A stretch of 64,000 bases of DNA. Source: Accumulibacter sp003538495 (GTDB lineage: Bacteria > Pseudomonadota > Gammaproteobacteria > Burkholderiales > Rhodocyclaceae). A model generated the notes under the pieces. It was not told the origin of the DNA, did no database searches, and was given only the letters and a program-made list of their open reading frames with translations. Numbering within the stretch: position 1 is the first letter of the stretch; the number at the start of each line of letters is the position of its first letter. The DNA lies in NCBI RefSeq assembly GCF_029255145.1, contig NZ_JAPUVQ010000117.1:25303-89302 (forward strand), given 5' to 3'. Below are positions 33,725-42,116 of the stretch, piece after piece. The translations under genes and the position numbers were made by a program.

Positions 33725-35197
33725 ATGCGCTACCTCTCGACTCGCGGTTCCACATCCAGCTCACGGGATTCGGCAGGACCGACCTTCACCGAAATTCTGC
33801 TGGGCGGGCTGGCACCGGACGGCGGTCTTTACCTCCCGGAGTCGTACCCACAGGTCGACGCGGCCGAACTCGATCAATGGCGGCGACTATCGTACGCCGA
33901 CCTGGCTTTCGCCGTCCTCGCGAAGTTCATCGACGACATCCCGCCAGCGGATCTGAAAGCCCTGGTGACGAGGACTTACGCCCCACGGGTGTACTGCAAC
34001 GGCCGCAGCGAAACCCAGGCCAGCGAAATCACTCCCCTACGCTGGCTGGAGCGGCCGAACGCCGCCCGTGGTGAAGGTGGGCTGGCGATCCTCGAGCTGT
34101 CCAATGGCCCGACGCTGGCCTTCAAGGACATGGCCATGCAGTTGCTTGGCAACCTCTTCGAGTATGTCCTGGCCAGACGCGGCGAGCAGATCAACATCCT
34201 CGGCGCGACCTCGGGGGATACCGGCTCGTCGGCCGAATACGCGATGCGCGGGAAGGCCGGGGTGCACGTCTTCATGCTTTCGCCGCACCAGCGGATGAGC
34301 GCGTTTCAGCGGGCACAAATGTATTCGCTGCAGGATGAGAATATCCACAACATTGCCGTGCGCGGCACCTTCGACGACGCTCAGGACGTCGTCAAGGCGG
34401 TATCCAGCGACCACGCTTTCAAGGCCAGGTACAAGATCGGCGCGGTCAACTCGATCAACTGGGCGCGTGTCGCCGCGCAGCTGGTCTACTATTTCAAAGG
34501 CTATTTTGCCGCCACCGGCGGCAACGATCAGCGGGTTGCTTTTGCCGTCCCTTCAGGCAACTTCGGCAATATCTGCGCCGGCCACATTGCGCGCATGATG
34601 GGTTTGCCGATCGGCCGACTGGTTCTGGCGACCAACGAGAATGACGTACTCGACGAGTTCTTCCGCACCGGCTTCTATCGCCCGCGTGCCACCAGTGAAA
34701 CGCATGCCACCTCGAGTCCGTCGATGGACATTTCCAAGGCGTCCAATTTCGAAAGGTTTGTCTTCGACCTGCTGGGACGCGATCCGGCCATGATTCGCGA
34801 GTTGTGGGCCGAGGTCGATGCCGGCCACGGCTTCGATCTGTCCGGCACACCGTACTTCGCCAGCTTGCCGGACTTCGGCTTCGTCTCCGGCAGCAGTACG
34901 CACGCCGACCGCCTGGCGACGATCCGCCATGCCTTCGCAAGCTGGGGCGTGATGGTCGACACGCACACCGCCGACGGACTCAAGGTCGGCAGCGAGTTGC
35001 GCACCCCCGATATGCCGATGATCGTCCTGGAGACCGCCTTGCCGGCCAAGTTCGAAGCAACGATCGTCGAGGCCCTTGGCCGCAAACCCCAGCGGCCGGC
35101 CGGTCTGCAGGGCATCGAAGACCTGCCGCAACGAGTCGAGGTGATCGACGTCGATGTCGACGCGGTAAAGCAGATCATCGAGCGAGAGCTGCGCTGA
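33725..35197 (+). CDS. thrC: Threonine synthase
   Basis: This 490-aa PLP enzyme converts O-phosphohomoserine to threonine. It begins MRYLSTRG, the usual N-terminus, has the PLP lysine at K134 in TLAFKDMAMQLLG, and the phosphate loop GATSGDTGSSAEYAMRGK. Its length fits the long fungal/proteobacterial group. The start at ATG 33725 was chosen over the longer frame by that N-terminus. It usually follows hom, but here stands 19 kb from it. Confidence 0.95.
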   Translation: MRYLSTRGSTSSSRDSAGPTFTEILLGGLAPDGGLYLPESYPQVDAAELDQWRRLSYADLAFAVLAKFIDDIPPADLKALVTRTYAPRVYCNGRSETQASEITPLRWLERPNAARGEGGLAILELSNGPTLAFKDMAMQLLGNLFEYVLARRGEQINILGATSGDTGSSAEYAMRGKAGVHVFMLSPHQRMSAFQRAQMYSLQDENIHNIAVRGTFDDAQDVVKAVSSDHAFKARYKIGAVNSINWARVAAQLVYYFKGYFAATGGNDQRVAFAVPSGNFGNICAGHIARMMGLPIGRLVLATNENDVLDEFFRTGFYRPRATSETHATSSPSMDISKASNFERFVFDLLGRDPAMIRELWAEVDAGHGFDLSGTPYFASLPDFGFVSGSSTHADRLATIRHAFASWGVMVDTHTADGLKVGSELRTPDMPMIVLETALPAKFEATIVEALGRKPQRPAGLQGIEDLPQRVEVIDVDVDAVKQIIERELR

Positions 35198-35406
35198 TCA
35201 GACGGGTAGCGAAAGTGACGGGGCGGGGGCAGAAAGAAGTAACAGAAGGGCGCCGAAGTCGCCTTTGTGGTTGCCTTTGCCTGGTCTCGCCGGCAGCTGC
35301 CAAGGGCAGCGGCCAGCCCCGGCTGGCAAGAAGGAGGTGTGGAAACGACTGTAGAAGCGGGAGTAAAGGCGGCGGGCGCAGGCAGGTACGGAAGCGACGC
35401 GGGCTG

Positions 35407-35544
35407 CTAGAGGTAGATCACGGCGGGGAAGACGGCGGCGGCGAGAACCAGCACCAGCCACTCAAGATTATGGCGCGCCAGGAAGCCGGTGAAGTGCATG
35501 ATCAGAATCGTGATAGCCAACACGTAGAACAGCGCAAATAGCAT
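35407..35544 (-). CDS. Small membrane protein (45 aa)
   Basis: This short ORF encodes MLFALFYVLAITILIMHFTG, then a polar stretch (FLARHNLEW), then a second hydrophobic segment (LVLVLAAAVFPAVIYL). It would be a two-helix membrane protein. GGGGAG sits 6-7 bp before the ATG, which supports translation. No family is recognised. It is isolated between thrC and the transposase relics. Confidence 0.5.
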   Translation of the reverse strand: MLFALFYVLAITILIMHFTGFLARHNLEWLVLVLAAAVFPAVIYL

Positions 35545-35754
35545 CCGAACTCCCCTTTATCTTCCTGCGCAGACCGTGAGTACCAGCCCGCTTCGCATTG
35601 CCCGCTGCGGATTATATAACGCATTCGCCGGCCGCCATCGCCCCGGCACACGCGAGCCTAATGGAGCGCAACGTTGTAGCACCCTGTGGGACATTCCCTG
35701 TGCCTTGAGCCGAATCTGATGAACTCTTGACTCTTCGCGCAACCGGGTCGTCGC

Positions 35755-36180
35755 ATGTCCAACTTCATCGTCGCTGACTGCAGGACCGACGATCTGCTAC
35801 CGCCGTCGGTGGATGATTGGCTGAACGATGATCACTTGGCCCGATTCATTGTTGAATTCGAGGTAATCGACCGGTTGCTCAACCCTCACGACAATGGACC
35901 CTTTCTGCTCACGCAACCACCACCCCGATCACGACAGCCTGGCCACCTCCCGCCGGCGTTTCCTTGAGGAACTCAGCGACCTGTTTCTGTTGATCGGGAA
36001 CGCGACGCGCACCATCTGAACTGACAGGAGCGCCGCAGCAAACCAGCGCCACTGCCCGGCGATGCCACGCCATGCGGCACGAGCGCGCTGCGCAAGCAGA
36101 CGATCGAACCGTTGTTCGAGTTCACCATGGTCCGCATTGTGAAATGCGCCGGCTTGGTCGGCCTCACGTCCGACAGGCTG
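35755..36180 (+). pseudogene. IS1182-like transposase relic, copy A
   Basis: This is a heavily decayed transposase. The start (MSNFIVADCRTDDLLPPSVD) is the N-terminus of IS1182-type transposases. Further along, in another frame, is HPDHDSLATSRRRFLEELSD, a mid-N-terminal motif, then LRKQTIEPLFE from the C-terminus. Most of the centre is deleted. Its 3' end abuts the stop codon of the copper ATPase gene. The same orientation and similar sequence recur at 40595-41203. Confidence 0.8.
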
Positions 36181-38604
36181 CTAGATGCGCACGCTGCGCA
36201 GCCGCAAGGCGTTGCTGATCACCGAAATCGACGACAGGCTCATCGCCGCTGCGGCAAAGATCGGGGAGACGAGAATGCCCAGGACGGGATACAGGACACC
36301 CGCGGCTACCGGCACCCCGGCGGCGTTGTACACCAGCGCGAAGAACAGGTTCTGCCTGATGTTGCGCATCGTCGCGCGCGCCAGACGTCGTGCGCGCACG
36401 ATGCCGTTGAGGTCACCCTTCACCAGCGTGAAGCCGGCGCTCTCGATCGCCACGTCGGCGCCGGTGCCCATGGCGATGCCGACGTCGGCCTGCGCCAGCG
36501 CAGGCGCATCGTTGACGCCGTCGCCAGCCATCGCCACCTTGCGGCCCTTGGCCTGCAACTCCTTGATGATTCGCGCCTTGTCCGCGGGCAGTACGTCGGC
36601 ACGGATTTCGTCGATGCCCAGGCGGCCCGCGACGGCACGCGCCGTGCGTTCGTTGTCGCCGGTGGCCATGATGATCTTCAGGCCCTCGGCGTGCAGCGCC
36701 CTGAGCGCCTCGAGCGTCGTCTCCTTGACCGGATCGGCGGCGCTCACCAGGCCGGCGATCTCTCTGCCGATGATGACGAACATCACCGTTTCACCTTGGT
36801 CACGGCGGGCGTTCGCCGCCTCGACGAACGCACTCGACGCACCGCCATCGAGGCCCAGTTCGGCGAGCAGTGCGGCATTGCCGAGCGCTACGGCCTGGCC
36901 ATCGACCACGCCCTTGACGCCCCTGCCGGTGAGCCCCTCGAATTCGTCGGCGCTGGCCAGTTCGACGCCACGCTCTTCGGCGCCATTGACGATCGCCTCA
37001 GCGAGCGGGTGTTCGGAGCCGCGTTCGAGGCTGGCGGCAAGGCGCAAGACCTCGGCCTCCTCGTGCCCGGCAGCGGGCAGCACCGCGACCAGCCTCGGTT
37101 TGCCGACGGTCAGCGTGCCGGTCTTGTCGACGATCAGCGTGTCGACCTGGGCGAAGCGCTCCAGAGCTTCGGCGTTCTTGATCAGGACGCCGGCCTGCGC
37201 GCCCCGCCCGGTCGCGGTCATGATCGACATCGGTGTCGCCAGGCCCAGCGCGCACGGGCAGGCGATGATCAGCACGGCCACTGCCGACACCAGCGCGTAT
37301 GAAAGCGCCGGCGCTGGTCCCAAGATCGCCCAGGCGATGAACGCCAGGATGGCGATGCCGATCACCGCGGGAACGAACTTGCCGGCAACGGAGTCGGCGA
37401 GCTTCTGAATCGGTGCGCGCGAGCGCTGCGCGCTGGCAACCATGTCGACGATCTGGCTGAGCACGGTGTTGCCTCCGACCCGCTGCGCTTCCATGATCAG
37501 TGAGCCGGTACCGTTGATCGTCGCCCCGGTTACCTTGTCGCCAACGACTTTTTCCACGGGCACCGGCTCGCCCGAGATCATCGACTCGTCGATCGACGAG
37601 TGGCCTTCGCGTACGACACCGTCGACCGGCACCTTGTCGCCGGGGCGCACGCGCACGCGGTCGCCGACAACAACCTCCTCGAGGGGTATCTCTTCCTCGC
37701 GCCCGTCGGCACGAATCACGCGCGCCGTCTTGGCGGCGAGGTCGAGCAGCGCGCGGATCGCCGAACCGGTGCGCTCACGCGCACCGAGTTCCATCACCTG
37801 GCCGAGCAGGACCAGGACGACGATCACTGCGCCGGCCTCGAAATAGACACCGACCTGCCCCTGCGCGTCGCGGAAGCCGTCCGGGAACAAGCCCGGAAAC
37901 AGGACCGCAACGATGCTGAAGAGATACGCCGAGCCAACACCCAGGCCGATCAGCGTGAACATGTTGAGGCTGCGCTTGACGACGGACTTGATGCCGCGAA
38001 CGAAGAACGGCCAGCCGGCCCAGAGCACCACCGGCGTACCCAGCACCAGCTCGACCCATTGCGCCGTGCGCTCGCCGAGCAGATCGCGCACGAAGCCCAG
38101 ACCGAGGAAGGGCCCCATGGTCAGCACCAGCAACGGTACGGTCAACACGGCACCGATCCAGAATCGGCGCCTGAAGTCGACCAACTCGGGGTTGGTGCCT
38201 TCGTCGCCGCTAGGGACGCCCATCGGCTCCAGCGCCATGCCGCATTTCGGGCAATCCCCTGGAGCGTCGCGGAGGACTTCCGGGTGCATCGGGCAGGTGT
38301 ATTGCGTGCCGGCTGGTGCGGGGGGCGCTTGCTCCGCTTGCTTCTCGTGCACGCCGGTCAGGTAGCGCGCGGGGTCCGCCGCAAACTTGTCGCGGCATTT
38401 CTGCGAGCAGAAGTGCCAGGTCTTCCTGTCGTACTCGAAGCTCGGCTTGCCCGCGCCAGGCATGACCGACATGCCGCAGACCGGATCCGCTGCCGTCGTG
38501 GCGCCGGTGACATCATGAGGTTGGTGCAAGGCGTGCGTGGCGTTAGAACGTTCGGGCTGGTGATGACGATGGTCGTGCTCGCTCGACCGTGTGTTGGTGT
38601 CCAT
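36181..38604 (-). CDS. copA: Copper-type P1B ATPase with YHS and heavy-metal-binding domains
   Basis: This 807-aa heavy-metal exporter has, in order, a His-rich start (residues 1-30), a YHS domain (DPVCGM at 40-45, FCSQKCRDKF), a heavy-metal-binding domain (YTCPMHPEV, CPKCGMALEP, about 102-127), eight membrane segments, SGEP at 344-347, the ion-binding CPC at 449-451, and DKTGTLT with the phosphorylated D493. CPC with this N-terminus points to Cu(I) or Ag(I) export. It is intact although most neighbours are broken. It lies between the IS1182 relics. Confidence 0.93.
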   Translation of the reverse strand: MDTNTRSSEHDHRHHQPERSNATHALHQPHDVTGATTAADPVCGMSVMPGAGKPSFEYDRKTWHFCSQKCRDKFAADPARYLTGVHEKQAEQAPPAPAGTQYTCPMHPEVLRDAPGDCPKCGMALEPMGVPSGDEGTNPELVDFRRRFWIGAVLTVPLLVLTMGPFLGLGFVRDLLGERTAQWVELVLGTPVVLWAGWPFFVRGIKSVVKRSLNMFTLIGLGVGSAYLFSIVAVLFPGLFPDGFRDAQGQVGVYFEAGAVIVVLVLLGQVMELGARERTGSAIRALLDLAAKTARVIRADGREEEIPLEEVVVGDRVRVRPGDKVPVDGVVREGHSSIDESMISGEPVPVEKVVGDKVTGATINGTGSLIMEAQRVGGNTVLSQIVDMVASAQRSRAPIQKLADSVAGKFVPAVIGIAILAFIAWAILGPAPALSYALVSAVAVLIIACPCALGLATPMSIMTATGRGAQAGVLIKNAEALERFAQVDTLIVDKTGTLTVGKPRLVAVLPAAGHEEAEVLRLAASLERGSEHPLAEAIVNGAEERGVELASADEFEGLTGRGVKGVVDGQAVALGNAALLAELGLDGGASSAFVEAANARRDQGETVMFVIIGREIAGLVSAADPVKETTLEALRALHAEGLKIIMATGDNERTARAVAGRLGIDEIRADVLPADKARIIKELQAKGRKVAMAGDGVNDAPALAQADVGIAMGTGADVAIESAGFTLVKGDLNGIVRARRLARATMRNIRQNLFFALVYNAAGVPVAAGVLYPVLGILVSPIFAAAAMSLSSISVISNALRLRSVRI

Positions 38605-38630
38605 GGCGTCCCTTTCAGGTAGTCCGGCGG

Positions 38631-38939
38631 TCAGTGTCGACCTGTGTGTCGCTCACAGGTCAAGCGCGTTCTTTCACGGCACGATTGCCAACTGATGGCC
38701 TTCGCCGCCGGGAAGCTGGATGGCGTCCAGCACAGTTCCAGCGCGATTTGCTCTCCGACCCAGATCATGGGTTCCTTGCGGCTTGAAACGTAGAGCCTGG
38801 CGGTGATGCGATTGCTCGCTGCGTCGACGGCGATGACCTTGTTGGCCGAGCCGGGCGGATTGTCGGCGGTCAGGCCCGCCCAGGCCGGCTGTGCCGAGAG
38901 GGCCATGGCCGTGTCGGCCAGACTCAAGGTGAGTTTCAT
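38631..38939 (-). CDS. Small unknown protein upstream of copA
   Basis: This 102-aa ORF begins with a signal-like sequence (MKLTLSLADTAMALSAQPAW) and continues with NKVIAVDAASNRITARLYVS. The last 35 residues are basic and cysteine-containing and may have arisen by frameshift. I do not recognise a family; a periplasmic metal-resistance accessory is possible from context. It could well be a decaying gene. Confidence 0.4.
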   Translation of the reverse strand: MKLTLSLADTAMALSAQPAWAGLTADNPPGSANKVIAVDAASNRITARLYVSSRKEPMIWVGEQIALELCWTPSSFPAAKAISWQSCRERTRLTCERHTGRH

Positions 38940-39018
38940 GTTGATATCCTTTTTTTTTCGGGAGCGGACTTGGCCAGGCCTTGGCGCGCCCGGTCATAGC
39001 GTCCGAGCGCTCGCCTTG

Positions 39019-39354
39019 TCATCGGATGCCGAATTCCTGGCGCATGCAGGGCACGACGGCCCTGATGTCCTCGTCGCTCAAACCCGGTTTGCCGCCCCGC
39101 GGTGGCATCGCCATCGGTGCCCCGGGCTCTGAAAGCCTTCGGCGGTACGCTTGACCAGTTCCTCATCAGCGAACGCCAATGAACCGTTCGTGGCAGTCAG
39201 ACCGGGAACGCCGGGCAGCACGCCGGCTCCATCCGCACCATGGCAAGCGGCGCAACTGGACTGATAGGTCGATTCGCCCGCCGCAGTCGCTGCCCCGTCC
39301 ACCGGCCACAACAACGCCCGGCGCCCCCAACGCGGGGTTCGCGGCAGGCGTCAT
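39019..39354 (-). pseudogene. Frameshifted c-type cytochrome
   Basis: The readable parts are MTPAANPALGAPG at the start (frame 1), STYQSSCAACHGADGAGV with a CxxCH heme site (frame 2), and MAMPPRGGKPGLSDEDIRA ending EFGIR (frame 3). Two frameshifts, near 39305 and near 39110, are needed to join them. Repaired, it would be a small class I cytochrome c with the methionine ligand in MAMPP. Its ATG overlaps the stop of the methyltransferase relic (ATGA), so both once formed an operon. Confidence 0.75.
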
Positions 39355-39879
39355 GGACGGTCCTCGTCTTTCCAACCCACTGCTGCGGCCCTTGAAACAA
39401 CGGCCCAGTGCGGCCAAGAAGCCGGCGTGCGCCGTGCGTAAGACACCCATGCTGCACCAAAGCGTGCTGCAGACTTGCGCTCGCCGCGGCGTGCAAGACG
39501 TACGTAGACCGCAACCATGATCGCGAACATCGTCAAGGTGATCAGCGTCGGCCACTGCAACAGAAATCCCATCATGATCAGAGTGAATCCGACGTACTGC
39601 GGATGGTGCAGCCGCGCGTAGGGTCCGGCCGCGGCCAGAATGCCACTCGCCTGCGCCGCGTCGAGTACGCGCCACGCTGCCGACAGCAGCCAGAAGCCGC
39701 CGCCAATGAAGACCGTCGAGCAGGTGAAACGGTCCGAAATACGGGTTCGAACGCCAGCCGAAATTCCCTTCCAGCAGGTGGCCGCTGTGGCGCCCGAGGA
39801 AATCAACACCGGGAAACTGCCGCGCCAGCCATCCGGAAGCCAGTCGCATCGATCGACACCCATAGCGCGTGGAGGTCAA
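39351..39879 (-). pseudogene. Frameshifted isoprenylcysteine-methyltransferase-like membrane gene
   Basis: The N-terminal part reads GHLLEGNFGWRSNPYFGPFH in one frame, and the rest (FIGGGFWLLSAAWRVLDAAQ, GPYARLHHPQYVGF, FGAAWVSYARRTPA) continues in another; the break is near 39700-39730. The second part carries the ICMT-family motif with HPQYVG. The first membrane segments are also missing. Such genes occur in copper-resistance clusters. This one is non-functional unless the shift is a sequencing error. Confidence 0.7.
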
Positions 39880-40020
39880 GCTCGCCGTCGGGCATTTCTG
39901 CCCATCGTGCCAGCGCCTGCATCTCGGCCAGCCGTTCGCGGGTGTCGACGATGCGCCGCTGGGCGATCTCGCGGACTATCGGGCATGGCGTGAGGGTGCA
40001 GTCGGACATGCCGAAGATCT
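39850..40020 (-). pseudogene. Probable MerR-family regulator fragment
   Basis: One reading frame contains CTLTPCPIVREIAQRRIVDT followed by RERLAEMQALARWAEMPDG, which looks like the C-terminal effector and dimerisation part of a metal-responsive MerR regulator. The N-terminal helix-turn-helix is not found. The assignment is tentative. Confidence 0.4.
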
Positions 40021-40594
40021 GGGCCATCTTTCGTCGACTTGGAGTCCCGGCTCTTGCTGCGCAAGAGAAAGTGCAGGCGACACCCACGTCTGCATGCTGC
40101 TTGCGATGGCGGCAGCCATCGCCGGCGTCCCTGGCTGGAATGAGCAGGCCGATACGCGGGTAATAGCGATCGGTATCCGGGGCGACGCCCGGCTGGCTCA
40201 CCGACTCATTAACCTTCACGACAGATCTCCTGTCACACACCCGGCCGACGCCTCCGACCGCCAGAGGCTGGTCCAGGAAAGAGTGGAACTTGCCCCGTTG
40301 GAGGCGTCTTCGCCAACGTCTGCTGGATCGGGATTTGCGCTTGCCGCCATGGTGCCAGCCGGATCCTCACAGGCGCGTGACCGCAACATTACGTCTCGGT
40401 CACTTCCGCCGGAATGAGCCGCAGCACTGCGATCAGAGCTTCCCGGTACTCGGCAAGAGCTGGCGAAATGATCGATGGTTCAAGCATCCGGCAACCGTCG
40501 AGATCGTCTGTCGGTGGTCGCCCACGCGCACCGGGGTTTCGAGTTTCTGGCGCTACGGCGAAGTCGCTCAAGGAGCCAACTCGCTCCTGATTCG
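40021..40594. other. Degenerate DNA of the heavy-metal island
   Basis: No convincing gene is seen in these 574 bp. Open frames are short and arginine-rich. It lies between the MerR-like fragment and relic B and probably holds further deleted remnants. Confidence 0.4.
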
Positions 40595-41203
40595 CTTGTC
40601 GCAAGACCGACTGTCTGCTACCTCCGTCGGTAGATGATTGGCTGAACGACGATCGGTTGGCCCGATTCATTATTGAGAAGATCGACCGGTTTGATCTTTC
40701 CAAGCTGACGCGGAAATACGCCGGGCGCGGTTCGACAGCGTGCCACCGGATCAGATCAATCTGACGGACCAAGAGTCGCATCATGCCGGCTGTCCGTGGC
40801 AGCCTCGAACAGGCGTACGACACCCAGGCGGGAGCGCAACGGCGAGCCGGCACCCTTGCCCGGAGACATCGCGCCAATGCAGGCGATGCCCCATCGCCTG
40901 AAGACCAAGGCTGCACGAGCGCGCTACGCGTTGCGCAAGCAGATGATCGAACCGGTGTTCGGAATCATCAAATCGGTGATGGGCTTTCGCCACCTCTCGC
41001 GTCGCGGGTTGAAGAAGGCCACCGGCGGGTGGACGGCGGTCTGGCCGGCGTGGAATCTGAAGCGCATGGCCGCATTCCCCCCACAACAGGGGAAACAAGG
41101 GGGGAAACCCTCGACAAGGCCGGAAAAGCAATGGCCTCGGAATTCCCTGTTCCGCATTGTAGAATGCGCCGGCTTGGCTGGCGTCCGTCCGCCAGGCGGC
41201 TAA
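40595..41203 (+). pseudogene. IS1182-like transposase relic, copy B
   Basis: The N-terminal segment VDDWLNDDRLARFIIEKIDR is followed, after a frame change, by PPDQINLTDQES and then EQAYDTQAG from the middle. The C-terminal signature ARYALRKQMIEPVFGIIKSV, with GWTAVWPAWNLKRM, is well kept. Large parts of the catalytic region are deleted. The orientation matches copy A (35755-36180), and the last ~60 bp of both copies align (ending GCGCCGGCTTGG and a few bases beyond). Confidence 0.85.
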
Positions 41204-42057
41204 CCCTGGAAGCGCATTGACAGATCGAGTGCACGTACGTCCTTGGTCAAGCCGCCAATCGAAATCCGGTCAACGCCAGTCTCGGCAATACCGCGCACGG
41301 TGTCGAGATTAACGTTGCCAGAAGCCTCGAGAGCGGCTCGACCCAAGTTGATCGCCACTGCCTCGCGCAACTGCTGAAGACTCAGGTTATCGAGCAGAAT
41401 CATTTTCGCGCCGGCATCCAGAGCCTGCCGCAGCTCGGCCAGCGTTTCGACCTCGATCTGAATGAACTGACAGCGACCGCCCGCGCGCTCGGCAACCTGC
41501 GTTGCGGCCAGCAGCGCAGCCGCGATGCTGCCGGCGGCGTGAATGTGGTTCTCCTTGATCAGAATGCCATCGTAAAGACCGAGTCGATGGTTGCCACCAC
41601 CACCGCAGCGGACCGCATACTTTTGCGCCAGCCGCAGGCCGGGAATAGTCTTGCGCGTATCGACCACCTGCGCCCGCGTGCCAGCGACCAGATCGGCGTA
41701 TTGCCGCGCCCTGCTGGCGACACCTGACAGCAACTGCAGGAAGTTGAGCGCGCTGCGTTCGCCGGTGAGCAGCGCGCGCGCGGGCCCCTCGATCTCGCAG
41801 ACGACCTGATCAGCGCCGACACGCTTTCCGTCGGCTGCCTTCCAGGTGATAGCCACTGCCGCATCGAGCGCCGTGAAGCAGCGCGTGAACCACGCGCTAC
41901 CACAAAGAATGGCGCTTTCACGGGCGACGACGGTGGCGCGGCTGCGCACCGTGGCCGGAACCAATTGCGCGGTAAGGTCACCGCTACCGACATCCTCGGC
42001 CAGCGCGGCAACGACGTTGCGCTCGATTTCGGCTTCGAGCAGAGCAGCAATGGACAT
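41200..42057 (-). CDS. nadC: Nicotinate-nucleotide pyrophosphorylase (carboxylating)
   Basis: This 285-aa enzyme makes nicotinate mononucleotide from quinolinate and PRPP in NAD synthesis. Family motifs are EDVGSGDLTAQL, ERSALNFLQLLSGVAS, DTRKTIPGLR and KYAVRCGGGGNHRLGLYDG. Start ATG 42057 gives the normal N-terminus; upstream residues of the open frame are junk. Its stop lies at the very end of transposase relic B, so the relic seems to have inserted right behind it. Confidence 0.95.
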   Translation of the reverse strand: MSIAALLEAEIERNVVAALAEDVGSGDLTAQLVPATVRSRATVVARESAILCGSAWFTRCFTALDAAVAITWKAADGKRVGADQVVCEIEGPARALLTGERSALNFLQLLSGVASRARQYADLVAGTRAQVVDTRKTIPGLRLAQKYAVRCGGGGNHRLGLYDGILIKENHIHAAGSIAAALLAATQVAERAGGRCQFIQIEVETLAELRQALDAGAKMILLDNLSLQQLREAVAINLGRAALEASGNVNLDTVRGIAETGVDRISIGGLTKDVRALDLSMRFQG

Positions 42058-42116
42058 GGGAATTCCCGTAGACTGACAGCTTGAGCGGTCAATTTTATCA
42101 TCGAAGGGAAACACCA

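Noticed and set aside
36112..37302. 396-codon forward ORF opposite copA
   Set aside because: It is antisense to the P-type ATPase, with no domain and no ribosome-binding site.
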